DNA of 52,251 nucleotides from Clostridiales bacterium (GTDB taxonomy: Bacteria > Bacillota > Clostridia > Christensenellales > UBA1242), in NCBI GenBank assembly GCA_015069335.1, contig SVIU01000003.1, positions 1 through 52,251 on the forward strand, given 5' to 3'. The notes under the pieces are model-generated. The model saw only the letters and a program-made list of their open reading frames with translations. It was not told the DNA's origin and ran no database searches. A program made the position numbers and the translations under genes. The stretch's first letter is position 1; every line of letters starts with the position of its first letter. This document shows positions 28,866-37,307 of the stretch, in pieces.

Positions 28866-29615
28866 CTACTTTTGTTCTTTTATGGTTTTTTTGTAGTCAT
28901 ACACATCAACATTATCATAACGAATTTCACCGTCAAAAATTGAAGAATAATAACTATTACTACCAATCACAATGTTGTCCACCAAAGTGATAGACATTGC
29001 CTCAAGCAGTGGAAAAATTTTGTTAAAAGTTTTAACATCTGATTCCGAAAGCATTGGTTTGTTGTCTGGATGAGTGTGTGCAAAAACACAAAAAGATGTC
29101 TTGTGTTTTATCAAATATTCGCCAAGATCTTTTGCGTCAAAACTAACAAGCGAGTGGCTGACGCCCTCAAAAATTTTATAGTTTTTTATGCGCAAGTCTT
29201 TTGTTAAAATAAGCACAATAAATTGTTCGTTTTTGGATGGTGGAAGTATGGATTTAATTGCCCTCACCAAACGCTCGCCAGTGTCAACCTTTGGATTTTT
29301 AATGGCTTTGTCTCTATTGTACATAAACGCTGCAACCGACATTGTTTGCAAAAATCTTGCAGTTTTTTCGCCAACACCCCTAACAGACATCAACGCTTCT
29401 AAACTTGCGTCAAAAATTTGGTCTATGGTTTTAAATTCTTCAAGCAAGTCGTGTGCAATTGGGTTTGTGTCTGCCCTTGCAATTGTAAAAGTCAACAAAT
29501 ATTCTAAAAAATGCAAATTGCTCAAGTTGTATTTGCCAGTTCTTTCAATATTTTCACGCATTCTAATTCTGTGTCCAGCATGAACATTGCCCTTTTGATC
29601 TTTTGTTTGTGCCAT
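28866..29615 (-). CDS. radC: RadC family (JAB/MPN) protein
   Basis: HhH-like SVRGVGEKTARFLQ; JAB motif VFAHTHPDNKPMLSESD. Confidence 0.9.
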   Translation of the reverse strand: MAQTKDQKGNVHAGHRIRMRENIERTGKYNLSNLHFLEYLLTFTIARADTNPIAHDLLEEFKTIDQIFDASLEALMSVRGVGEKTARFLQTMSVAAFMYNRDKAIKNPKVDTGERLVRAIKSILPPSKNEQFIVLILTKDLRIKNYKIFEGVSHSLVSFDAKDLGEYLIKHKTSFCVFAHTHPDNKPMLSESDVKTFNKIFPLLEAMSITLVDNIVIGSNSYYSSIFDGEIRYDNVDVYDYKKTIKEQK

Positions 29616-29715
29616 AATCTCCTCTTGCTTTTGTTTGTATGTTTATTATAAATAATTATGTTTTTAAATGCAATAAATTTGTTTTATTTTAAATAAAATT
29701 CCCACAAAAGCCCCA

Positions 29716-29744
29716 TTGACAAAACTCAAGATTCATATTACAAT
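29716..29744 (+). promoter_or_regulatory. Sigma-A promoter
   Basis: TTGACA, 17-nt spacer, TACAAT upstream of ORF 29766. Confidence 0.6.
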
Positions 29745-29765
29745 AAAAACCAAGTAGGAGCATTT

Positions 29766-30059
29766 ATGACAGAATTAGAGTTGTTCGAAAGATTAGACCA
29801 CACAATTACAAAAAGAAATCAAATTTTGCAAGAGCTTTTTGGGGTTGATTTTTTAAATAAAATGACAAGTCCAGAAAACCGCCAGCTTTACAAAATGGCT
29901 GTGTCAAATTCTGACAACATTATCACTGAGTGTGCAAATCAAATTGCCATTTTATTGGGTTACAAAAAACACTTTACAAAAGTTACCGAGGTTTTTAAAG
30001 ATGAAAAAATAACTGCATGGTACACCGCAAAAAAAACGCAAAAGCAGAAAGAGTGTTAA
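29766..30059 (+). CDS. Hypothetical small protein (97 aa)
   Basis: Promoter and SD (taggagcatttATG) upstream, terminator downstream. Confidence 0.7.
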   Translation: MTELELFERLDHTITKRNQILQELFGVDFLNKMTSPENRQLYKMAVSNSDNIITECANQIAILLGYKKHFTKVTEVFKDEKITAWYTAKKTQKQKEC

Positions 30060-30073
30060 AAACAAATATTATA

Positions 30074-30115
30074 AAAAAGAGTATAGAATTTTTTAGTTCT
30101 ATACTCTTTTTTGTT
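30074..30115. terminator. Bidirectional terminator
   Basis: AAAAGAGTATAGAA ttttttag TTCTATACTCTTTTTT. Confidence 0.8.
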
Positions 30116-30124
30116 TTTTTAAAA

Positions 30125-30988
30125 TTAAAATTCAACAAGTTCGTAATTGGCGTTGCCCAAGTTTCTTTTAATTGCATAATCAAGCGTATGTGTGCCGTTG
30201 CGGCTTTCGATTCTTTCAATCAAGTGCTTTTTGCCCTCGTCAGCTGAGGCATACACCAAATCAACACACGCCTTGTCTAGCGCTAATGGGTCTAAGGAAG
30301 CCAAAATTCCAATATCTTCAATTTGTGGATCTTTTGCTTTTGCACAGCAGTCGCAATCAACTGACATATTTTTCATTATGTTAATAAAAACAATTTTTTG
30401 TTTGTAATAATCCAAAATTGTTTCGCTAGCTTCAACCATAGACTCCAAAAATGAATCGTGGTCAGCTGTCCAAATTTTTTCTGGCTCGCCGGCGCCGTGA
30501 ATTACCGCCTTACCAAAAGATGATGCAAGGCCAATAGAAATGTTTTTGATTGCTCCACCAAAGCCGCCCATTGGATGCCCTTTAAAGTGAGAAAGCACAA
30601 GCATTGAGTCATAATTTTGCATATTTTTGCCAACATAATTCACTTTTAAATGTTTGCCATTTTTAACAGGAAGTTCCATTTGTTCTTCTGCGTCCAAAAT
30701 ATCAACTGTAAAGTAGTTGCTCCAACCATGTTTTGCAATGGCTTTTATGTGCTTTTCGGTTGTGTTTCTTTGACCTTCATAAGCAGTGTTACATTCAACA
30801 ACTGTGCCGTTTACACTATTAATAATATCTTTTAAAAACTCTGGCCTTATAAAGTTTTGGTTGCCAACTTCACCCGAGTGAACTTTTACAGCAACCCTGC
30901 CATCAAGTTTTATGCCAAGTTTTTCATATATTTCAATAAGTTTTTGTTGTGTAATTTCTCTTGTAAAAAACACTTTTGATTTGTTCAT
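30125..30988 (-). CDS. DUF362 domain protein
   Basis: GRVAVKVHSGEVGNQNFIRPEFLKDII; LSHFKGHPMGGFGGAIKNISIGLAS; start at MNKSKVFF (30988). Confidence 0.85.
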   Translation of the reverse strand: MNKSKVFFTREITQQKLIEIYEKLGIKLDGRVAVKVHSGEVGNQNFIRPEFLKDIINSVNGTVVECNTAYEGQRNTTEKHIKAIAKHGWSNYFTVDILDAEEQMELPVKNGKHLKVNYVGKNMQNYDSMLVLSHFKGHPMGGFGGAIKNISIGLASSFGKAVIHGAGEPEKIWTADHDSFLESMVEASETILDYYKQKIVFINIMKNMSVDCDCCAKAKDPQIEDIGILASLDPLALDKACVDLVYASADEGKKHLIERIESRNGTHTLDYAIKRNLGNANYELVEF

Positions 30989-31016
30989 ATTTTTTCTCCC
31001 CTTTAGGCAAACTTTA

Positions 31017-31586
31017 TTATATCCAACTAACAGTTTTCTTTTTTGCAAACTTGGTTATTAATTTTTCTACTTCTTGTATGGTTTTTTCTAAATCCAAATT
31101 TTCAATTACAGCATCATAATTTTTTGCATACGACATTTCAAATTCCATTCTAGAAATTCTTAAATCAATGTCGTGATCGCCACGTGCTTTTAACCTTTTT
31201 ATCAATTCTTCTTTTGGTGCGGTTAAAAATATTGAAAGCACAACTGCTCTGTTTTTTAATGCGTTTTTAATGTTTTTTTGTCCAAGCACGCCAATGTCTT
31301 TAATAAAGTGATATTCATTTTTTGCAACTTCATCAAGCGAAGAATTTAACATTCCGTAAAAATTATCGTGAATTTCTTCATGCTCAAAAAGTTCACCGTT
31401 GCATATCTTTTTTTCGAACTCCTCTTTTGACAAATAGATGTATGGATTGTGCATGTCGCCGTCAGTGCTTCTTGGTGGTCTTGTTGTGCAAGTTTGCAAT
31501 AATTTTATATTGTTATGTCTGTTTAAAATTTCTGTAATTACTGTGTTCTTGCCTACGCCAGCTGAACCCGAAACAATGATTAACAT
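31017..31586 (-). CDS. gmk: Guanylate kinase-like protein
   Basis: P-loop IIVSGSAGVGKNTVI; CTTRPPRSTDGDMHNPYIYLSKEEFEKKI. Confidence 0.85.
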   Translation of the reverse strand: MLIIVSGSAGVGKNTVITEILNRHNNIKLLQTCTTRPPRSTDGDMHNPYIYLSKEEFEKKICNGELFEHEEIHDNFYGMLNSSLDEVAKNEYHFIKDIGVLGQKNIKNALKNRAVVLSIFLTAPKEELIKRLKARGDHDIDLRISRMEFEMSYAKNYDAVIENLDLEKTIQEVEKLITKFAKKKTVSWI

Positions 31587-31705
31587 AAAAACTCCTTTTA
31601 CCTATGCCAGTTTAACAAATGCAAACATTTTTGGCAAATATTTTGTCGAAGTTTATTGTTTTTACAAATAAAAAATGGACTTTTAAAATCCATTTGTTTT
31701 ATTAG

Positions 31706-32599
31706 TTACACCGTTTCAAAATCAAGTTGCACGTTTTCACCACTATCGGCATCTTGATAGGTTATCCAATAACCAAAGCCTTTTTCTTTTGTGGTATCAA
31801 TTGGCAACCATTGTGCAAAGCCTTGCAACTCTTTTGGTGGCTCGTCGCTATAAATGCTTGGCACGCCATAGCAAACATATTTAATTTGGTCATTTTCGTA
31901 CATTAAGCCAACAACATAATATTCGCCTTTTTCTTCGTAGTCAATTTTTACCCACTTGCTGTTTGGAATTATCTCTTTCAAAATTTCTTCTTCAGGATAT
32001 TTTTCAAAAAGCGTATCAACTTGCTCTTTTATGCCGTCAAAAAATGTTTCTTCTTTTTCTTCCTCTTCTTCAACAATCAAATCTTCTTGTTTAAAAAACG
32101 CATCACGATATTTACACGCACTGCACTTGTCGCCACAAACGGCACTGTCAATCATACAATCAATCTCGTCTTGGTCTTCTAAATACACTTGATTTTGATC
32201 CAAAATGTTTTCCACATTTTGCACCGAGGGTTCACTCTCAAAAATTTCAAAAGATCCCGCAAGCCTTTCTTCCATTGTGCTAGCCCCGTTGGTTGCTCCA
32301 AGCAAAATGGGTTTAGCTTCGCCGTTTACAAAGTTGACAATTGCACAAGTAAACTGGTTGAATTCTTTTCCGCCACTTAGTTTAAAACTATAACTCCCAG
32401 CATTTTCATGAGTTAAGCCCGCTTTAATAACTTTATTGTCGTGCAAAATGCCCACGCTTAAAATGCCGTCTGGCTCTGAATCAAAATTGTATAGTTTAAC
32501 ATTGCCCAGCATTTCACCGCCGTCATACTCCAAATTTAGCACGCCTTTTTGTTTGCCACCGCCCACGCTAGACAAAACAACACTTTTTTTATATATCAT
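31706..32599 (-). CDS. Conserved hypothetical protein
   Basis: Begins MIYKKSVVLSSVGGGKQKGVLNLEYDGGEMLGNVKLYNF; Cys cluster CGDKCSACKYRDAF. Confidence 0.65.
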   Translation of the reverse strand: MIYKKSVVLSSVGGGKQKGVLNLEYDGGEMLGNVKLYNFDSEPDGILSVGILHDNKVIKAGLTHENAGSYSFKLSGGKEFNQFTCAIVNFVNGEAKPILLGATNGASTMEERLAGSFEIFESEPSVQNVENILDQNQVYLEDQDEIDCMIDSAVCGDKCSACKYRDAFFKQEDLIVEEEEEKEETFFDGIKEQVDTLFEKYPEEEILKEIIPNSKWVKIDYEEKGEYYVVGLMYENDQIKYVCYGVPSIYSDEPPKELQGFAQWLPIDTTKEKGFGYWITYQDADSGENVQLDFETV

Positions 32600-32669
32600 A
32601 TTTTTCCTCCAAAATATTATCAAGTAAATTATACGATATATATAATAAAAGTGTGTATGCGTAAATTTT

Positions 32670-33503
32670 CTATTTGTTTATTTTTTTGTCGAAGTTTTTG
32701 GTTATTTTAACAAGGTCATCAGTCGAAAGTGCATCACCCCTAACATTTTGGTCAAAGCCAAGTTCGATTAGCGTTTCATAAACCAAATCTTTACTGCAAG
32801 AAAAATCTTTGCTTAAATTGTTTGCAAGAGTCTTGCGCCTGTTTCCAAATGCCGACCTTACTACTTTTTCATACATTTCGGCATTGCAATCATATTTATC
32901 TTTTGCAAAAGTAATTTGAATAATGCAAGAATCTACATTTGGCGCTGGTGTAAACATATGCCTTGGCACTTGACGTAAAATTTTCACCTTGCCATAAAAG
33001 TCCAATATTGCCGAGATTGTACCGTAGTCGCCTTGCTTGTTGCTTGATGTAAGCCTTTCGCCCACTTCTTTTTGCACCATAATGCACATAGAAACAACTC
33101 GTTTTGTTTGTTTAACAAATTTAAAAATGAGTGGTGTTGTAATGTAATATGGCAAGTTTGCAACAATATGATAATTTCCATCAAAATGTTTTTCGATTTC
33201 TGCTATGTCGGTTTTTAAAGCGTCCGCAAAAACAATCTTGCTGTTTGATAGACCTTTTAAATTCTCTTTTAAAATTGGTTCTAGGCTTGTGTCAATCTCA
33301 TAACTTACAACCTTTTTGGCTTTTTCGGCAATAACTCTTGTTAATGTTCCTGCACCTGGTCCAATTTCTAAAACATCATCATCCTTTGTTATTCCGCTGT
33401 CATTGATGATTGCATTAAGCAAGTTTTTATCAAAAATAAAGTTCTGCCCGAACTTTTTGTTAAATTTGAAATTGTTTTGCTCTAAAACTGACTTTTCTGA
33501 CAT
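32670..33503 (-). CDS. rsmA: 16S rRNA dimethyladenosine transferase
   Basis: KFGQNFIFDKNLLNAII; VLEIGPGAGTLTRVIAEKAKKVVSYEID; VANLPYYITTPLIFKF. Confidence 0.96.
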   Translation of the reverse strand: MSEKSVLEQNNFKFNKKFGQNFIFDKNLLNAIINDSGITKDDDVLEIGPGAGTLTRVIAEKAKKVVSYEIDTSLEPILKENLKGLSNSKIVFADALKTDIAEIEKHFDGNYHIVANLPYYITTPLIFKFVKQTKRVVSMCIMVQKEVGERLTSSNKQGDYGTISAILDFYGKVKILRQVPRHMFTPAPNVDSCIIQITFAKDKYDCNAEMYEKVVRSAFGNRRKTLANNLSKDFSCSKDLVYETLIELGFDQNVRGDALSTDDLVKITKNFDKKINK

Positions 33504-33524
33504 AATTTCTCCTTTAAAAATTAT

Positions 33525-33559
33525 GGAGAAAACTTTTTTAGGCAAAAAAGCTTTTCTCC
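33525..33559 (-). promoter_or_regulatory. Long hairpin between tatD and rsmA
   Basis: GGAGAAAA-c-TTTTTT aggc AAAAAA-gc-TTTTCTCC. Confidence 0.6.
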
Positions 33560-33583
33560 AAACCTTTTTCAAAAAACTTTAAA

Positions 33584-34345
33584 TTAAAATTTGAAAAATT
33601 TTATTGCATTTTTCGTTGTTTCTCTTTCAATTTCTTCAACTGGCAGATTTTTAATTTCTGCGATTTTTTGCATGGTGTGTTTTACATACGCTGGCTGGTT
33701 GAGTTTGCCCCTGTATGGCTCTGGTGCAAGATATGGGCAATCGGTTTCCAACATTAACCTGTCCATTGGGCAAAGTTTTACAACATCAATGGCAGCCTTT
33801 GCATTTTTAAAGGTTAAAACCCCACCAATTGAAATATAAAAACCATACGACAAAATTTCTTGCAAAATTTCCAAACTCATACTATAACAATGAATGCAAA
33901 CTCCATTTTGCAATTTGTCAAGGTTTGCTCTTAAAATTTGCATAGTGTCGCCACTTGCATCACGAGTGTGGACAACCACCGGCATTTGAAGTTTATGGGC
34001 AAGGTCAATCTGCTCTTCAAAAGCCAACTTTTGTTGTTCTCTAGTGCAAAATTCATAATGATAATCAAGCCCAATTTCGCCAATGGCAACAACTTTGTTT
34101 TTCTTTGCCAAAACTTCAATTTGCTGTTTAACTTCTTCACACCACTCGCCTGCCTCTTCCGGATGCACGCCAACCGTTGCGTAAACGCAATCATATTTAT
34201 TTGCAAGTCCCACAGCTTTTTTGCTGGTTGAAAAACTAGCACTAGCGCAAACAATTTTTTTAACCCCGTTTGCTAGTGCGTTGTTTAATATCTCATCAAC
34301 ATTTTCAAACTTGTCATCTTGCAAGTGTGCGTGTGTATCTATCAT
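33584..34345 (-). CDS. tatD: TatD family metal-dependent hydrolase
   Basis: MIDTHAHLQDDKF; VGVHPEEA; IGEIGLDYHYE; LMLETDCPYLAPEPYRGKLNQPAYV. Confidence 0.95.
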   Translation of the reverse strand: MIDTHAHLQDDKFENVDEILNNALANGVKKIVCASASFSTSKKAVGLANKYDCVYATVGVHPEEAGEWCEEVKQQIEVLAKKNKVVAIGEIGLDYHYEFCTREQQKLAFEEQIDLAHKLQMPVVVHTRDASGDTMQILRANLDKLQNGVCIHCYSMSLEILQEILSYGFYISIGGVLTFKNAKAAIDVVKLCPMDRLMLETDCPYLAPEPYRGKLNQPAYVKHTMQKIAEIKNLPVEEIERETTKNAIKFFKF

Positions 34346-34409
34346 ATATTTAATATTAAACCATTTTAAACTTATTGTCAAAAGTTTAAACTTTTTATAT
34401 TTTTACATT

Positions 34410-34443
34410 AAAAAAGCTTGCCTATTTCTCGGGCAAACTTTTT
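34410..34443. terminator. Convergent terminator
   Basis: aaaAAGCTTGCCtatttctcGGGCAAACTTttttt. Confidence 0.7.
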
Positions 34444-35024
34444 TGTTTGTTTTCACTTTTTACAACTTCTAAAAATGACACAAATTCTTGAAGGGTTTTT
34501 ATGCATTCGCTATATGCTTTACCAGCTATGTTTTCACCCATATTAAAAACTGTATCTTTAATAATATCGTATGTTATTTGTGGTTTGTCTATTTTTTTAA
34601 TTCTAATAATTAATTTCAACTCTTTACAATTTTCTTCAGTTTTTGCATTAAAAATGCCGCCCCAAATACTACCCACATTACCACCAGTGGTATACGAAAC
34701 ACCATTTTTGTAAACTTCATAATCAAGAAACTCGTTAAATTTAATAATTATTAATTCTGATGATTCGTAGTCAATTAAGGCTATTTTCTTTTTTTTATTG
34801 TCAACAGCCACCATTTGTTTGTATTCATTGCTTTGAATATATGTATGCGAATCATTGATATAAAATATACGAGAAATATTGAATTTTAACTCTTCTAAAT
34901 TTTTCAAAACTTTTTCATTAACAAGCAAGTGAATTTTTTTCTTACTATTTTCCTTATGGGATAATTGTACTCCAAAAATAATAAGAAATAACATAAATAC
35001 TAAAAATATTATAAACCAAAACAT
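34422..35024 (-). CDS. Membrane-anchored uncharacterised protein
   Basis: N-terminal TM FWFIIFLVFMLFLIIFGVQL; soluble domain FNEFLDYEVYKNGVSYTTGGNVGSIWGG...LKLIIRIKKIDKPQITYDII. Confidence 0.65.
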   Translation of the reverse strand: MFWFIIFLVFMLFLIIFGVQLSHKENSKKKIHLLVNEKVLKNLEELKFNISRIFYINDSHTYIQSNEYKQMVAVDNKKKKIALIDYESSELIIIKFNEFLDYEVYKNGVSYTTGGNVGSIWGGIFNAKTEENCKELKLIIRIKKIDKPQITYDIIKDTVFNMGENIAGKAYSECIKTLQEFVSFLEVVKSENKQKSLPEK

Positions 35025-35033
35025 ATTAAACTC

Positions 35034-35393
35034 CTACAATCCATACTGCGACTTGGCGCAAACCTTTCCATTTTCAAAACCCACCACAATGCACTTGCTT
35101 CCTGATGAATTTGACCATGTATAATACGCTAAAGTATAACCTCCAAAGCTGGATGATGTATCCATCTCGCCCTCATGCCCCTCTAAAACTTCCACCACTT
35201 GTGTGTAAGACATTCCTGTCCTTATTTTTGAATAATTTTCTCTGTTTAAATATGAATTGCTTTCAAAACCAACAGATGATACTGCAATAATGCAACCTAT
35301 TACAAAAATAAAAGCTATTAGAATTGCCCAGCCGCCTTTGAATTTTTTAGCATTATTTACTTCTTCGTTGACATTTAATTTAATTTCTTCCAT
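35034..35393 (-). CDS. Membrane-anchored DUF3862/BLIP-like protein
   Basis: TM WAILIAFIFVIGCIIAV; YSKIRTGMSYTQVVEVLEGHEGEMDTSSSFGGYTLAYYTWSNSSGSKCIVVGFENGKVCAKSQYGL. Confidence 0.7.
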   Translation of the reverse strand: MEEIKLNVNEEVNNAKKFKGGWAILIAFIFVIGCIIAVSSVGFESNSYLNRENYSKIRTGMSYTQVVEVLEGHEGEMDTSSSFGGYTLAYYTWSNSSGSKCIVVGFENGKVCAKSQYGL

Positions 35394-35402
35394 ATAGACA
35401 CC

Positions 35403-35424
35403 TTGGGATTATTTATAATCCCAA
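35403..35424 (-). promoter_or_regulatory. 5'-UTR hairpin upstream of ORF 35034-35393
   Basis: TTGGGATTA ttta TAATCCCAA, perfect 9-bp stem, abutting the SD region. Confidence 0.65.
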
Positions 35425-35426
35425 TT

Positions 35427-35455
35427 ATTATATACCACATAGGATGTTGTGTCAA
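35427..35455 (-). promoter_or_regulatory. Consensus sigma-A promoter for the 35393-34422 pair
   Basis: Minus strand TTGACA (35450-35455), 17-nt spacer, TATAAT (35427-35432). Confidence 0.85.
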
Positions 35456-35481
35456 CCAAAAAGAATGACAAAACATCCTAT
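35439..35481. promoter_or_regulatory. Putative operator palindrome overlapping the minus-strand promoter
   Basis: ATAGGATGTTGTGTCA (35439-35454) / TGACAAAACATCCTAT (35466-35481), 15 of 16 positions complementary, 11-nt spacer. Confidence 0.75.
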
Positions 35482-35535
35482 TTTTTGCAGTTGTATATTT
35501 TACAATAATAATATAAATAATTTTTATGGTGATAT

Positions 35536-35778
35536 ATGGACTCTATTAATAGCGTAGTTATAAAACGATTATGTAAGTATATGGGCGAAAGGAACTTAAC
35601 TCAATACAAATTAGCACAAATGTGCAACATCCCCTTCCCAACAATTAAAAGCATTATGCAACGACGAACTGCCGGAATTGAATTAAAAACTATTGTGCTT
35701 ATTTGTGATGGGCTAAACATTACTCTTTCTGAATTTTTCAACGACCCTTCATTTTTAATTGATAACTTAGATATTTAA
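35536..35778 (+). CDS. XRE (Cro/C1-type) HTH transcriptional regulator
   Basis: RNLTQYKLAQMCNIPFPTIKSIMQRRTAGIELKTIVLICDGLNITLSEFF. Confidence 0.9.
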   Translation: MDSINSVVIKRLCKYMGERNLTQYKLAQMCNIPFPTIKSIMQRRTAGIELKTIVLICDGLNITLSEFFNDPSFLIDNLDI

Positions 35779-35779
35779 T

Positions 35780-35817
35780 AAAAAAGTTTGCCTTTGTTAA
35801 AAGCAAACTTTTTTTGT
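35780..35817. terminator. Convergent terminator
   Basis: AAAAAAGTTTGCctttgttaaaaGCAAACTTTTTTT. Confidence 0.8.
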
Positions 35818-35823
35818 TTTAAT

Positions 35824-36561
35824 TTATTTTTCTGCCTTTACAAAAGTAAAGTATGGTTTATCGTTTTGATATGCATATTTTGGGCAAAGAGCAATTGCTT
35901 CGGCACTTGCATAAGAGTCCTGCATTTCTAAAATGTTAAATTTGTTTTTAATTAGTGCGTTAACTATGCCCGCATATGTCCTGTGATATTTTGTAACTGG
36001 CACGCCATTCCAATAGTTGTTTCTTTCGGTTTGGTTGCAATAATCACTTAAAAGGTTGTATCTTTTGTTGCCAATAAATATTTTGCTTTGATAGTTATCA
36101 TTTTCAAAAATTGGTGCTGTTGAAAGTGGACTTTCTTGAGAATAAATTAAAATTCCACCTTGATTAAGTAAATTGTAAATATCGTTTAAAAGTTTGTTAA
36201 AATCTTGTATGTAATGAAATGCAAGCGAGCTATAAACAATGTCAAATTTTTGATTTATTGAAGATATGTCTTCCATTCCCATAACATAATATTCTACATT
36301 GTCGTGATTGTTTATTTTTTTTGCTTCGGCAATCATATTTTCAGACAAGTCAAGAGCCACAACTTTTTTTGCTCCATTTTTAACAAAATATGTTTCCATA
36401 TTGCCATCACCACAGCCAAGGTCCAGAATTGTTTTGCCATTTAGGTCTGGCAACATACTTTTCATAATTGGATTTTCAATTAAATTATTGGCATTAATTT
36501 CTACAGCCCTCATTGTTTGATATTCGTTAAAAAACATTTCGTTATCATATACATTTTTCAT
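35824..36561 (-). CDS. Class I SAM-dependent methyltransferase
   Basis: KTILDLGCGDGNMETYFVKNGAKKVVALDLSENMIAEAKK; FDIVYSSLAFHYIQDF. Confidence 0.92.
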   Translation of the reverse strand: MKNVYDNEMFFNEYQTMRAVEINANNLIENPIMKSMLPDLNGKTILDLGCGDGNMETYFVKNGAKKVVALDLSENMIAEAKKINNHDNVEYYVMGMEDISSINQKFDIVYSSLAFHYIQDFNKLLNDIYNLLNQGGILIYSQESPLSTAPIFENDNYQSKIFIGNKRYNLLSDYCNQTERNNYWNGVPVTKYHRTYAGIVNALIKNKFNILEMQDSYASAEAIALCPKYAYQNDKPYFTFVKAEK

Positions 36562-36854
36562 ACAACTTTTTCTCCCTCTAAGGGCATTTTACCATAACTA
36601 AAAAAATAATCAACATTTTACTACAAAATAGTTTTAAGATTTTTATTTTAAATTTAAAAAATTGAAATAATTTTTTGCCAAAATTATTTAAAATTATGCT
36701 AATTTTGATGAATTTTTACATAATTTTTGTTTATTTCGATAATTTTCGACAAAAGTATTTAAAATTGTATAAAAACAGACAGCACAAAACATTTGCAACC
36801 CCCACAAAAAATGATATTTTGTTTATGTAAACATAAAAATTTTAGGGGGTAAAT

Positions 36855-36995
36855 ATGATACAAACAATTATTGATTCTATAAAGGCATATTTTGATATGG
36901 AAATTGCCAATGAATTTATTGCCAACAAAAACAAAATAATATTAAAGCTCGCAAACGGCACTTTTGTTTCGATAACGCCAAAAAAAATTAATTAG
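36855..36995 (+). CDS. Small uncharacterised protein (46 aa), first of a two-gene unit
   Basis: SD (tagggggtaaatATG); MIQTIIDSIKAYFDMEIANEFIANKNKIILKLANGTFVSITPKKIN*; below the ORF-track size cutoff. Confidence 0.65.
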   Translation: MIQTIIDSIKAYFDMEIANEFIANKNKIILKLANGTFVSITPKKIN

Positions 36996-37010
36996 GGGGG
37001 ATTAAATTTT

Positions 37011-37202
37011 ATGAGAAACTTTGCACTTTTGAATTATTTAAAACAACAAGAAAATGCTAACAAAATAACTTTAAGAAACTTTGAGGAATTTGAGAGGTAT
37101 TTTTATGGGTTGATTTTCGACACTTTTGACGCACAAATTTCAAACAATAAACTAACTTTTAAAAACAACGAGCAATATGAAATTTGCATTGAGCAAATTT
37201 AA
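37011..37202 (+). CDS. Small uncharacterised protein (63 aa), second of a two-gene unit
   Basis: SD (taggggggattaaattttATG); MRNFALLNYLKQQENANKITLRNFEEFERYF... Confidence 0.65.
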   Translation: MRNFALLNYLKQQENANKITLRNFEEFERYFYGLIFDTFDAQISNNKLTFKNNEQYEICIEQI

Positions 37203-37235
37203 TAATAACGGTGTTCACATGATTTCTATTACATA

Positions 37236-37265
37236 CAAAATACGCAGGAAGTCCTGCGTATTTTG
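37236..37265. terminator. Terminator hairpin
   Basis: AAAATACGCAGGA ag TCCTGCGTATTTT. Confidence 0.8.
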
Positions 37266-37307
37266 TGTGCTTTATTTTTTTAATAAACGTATTTTTATTT
37301 GTTTGAT

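Noticed and set aside
31017-31048. Overlap between DUF362 and guanylate kinase ORFs
   Set aside because: Artifact of the longest-ORF start; the DUF362 protein most likely starts at ATG 30988 with a good SD.
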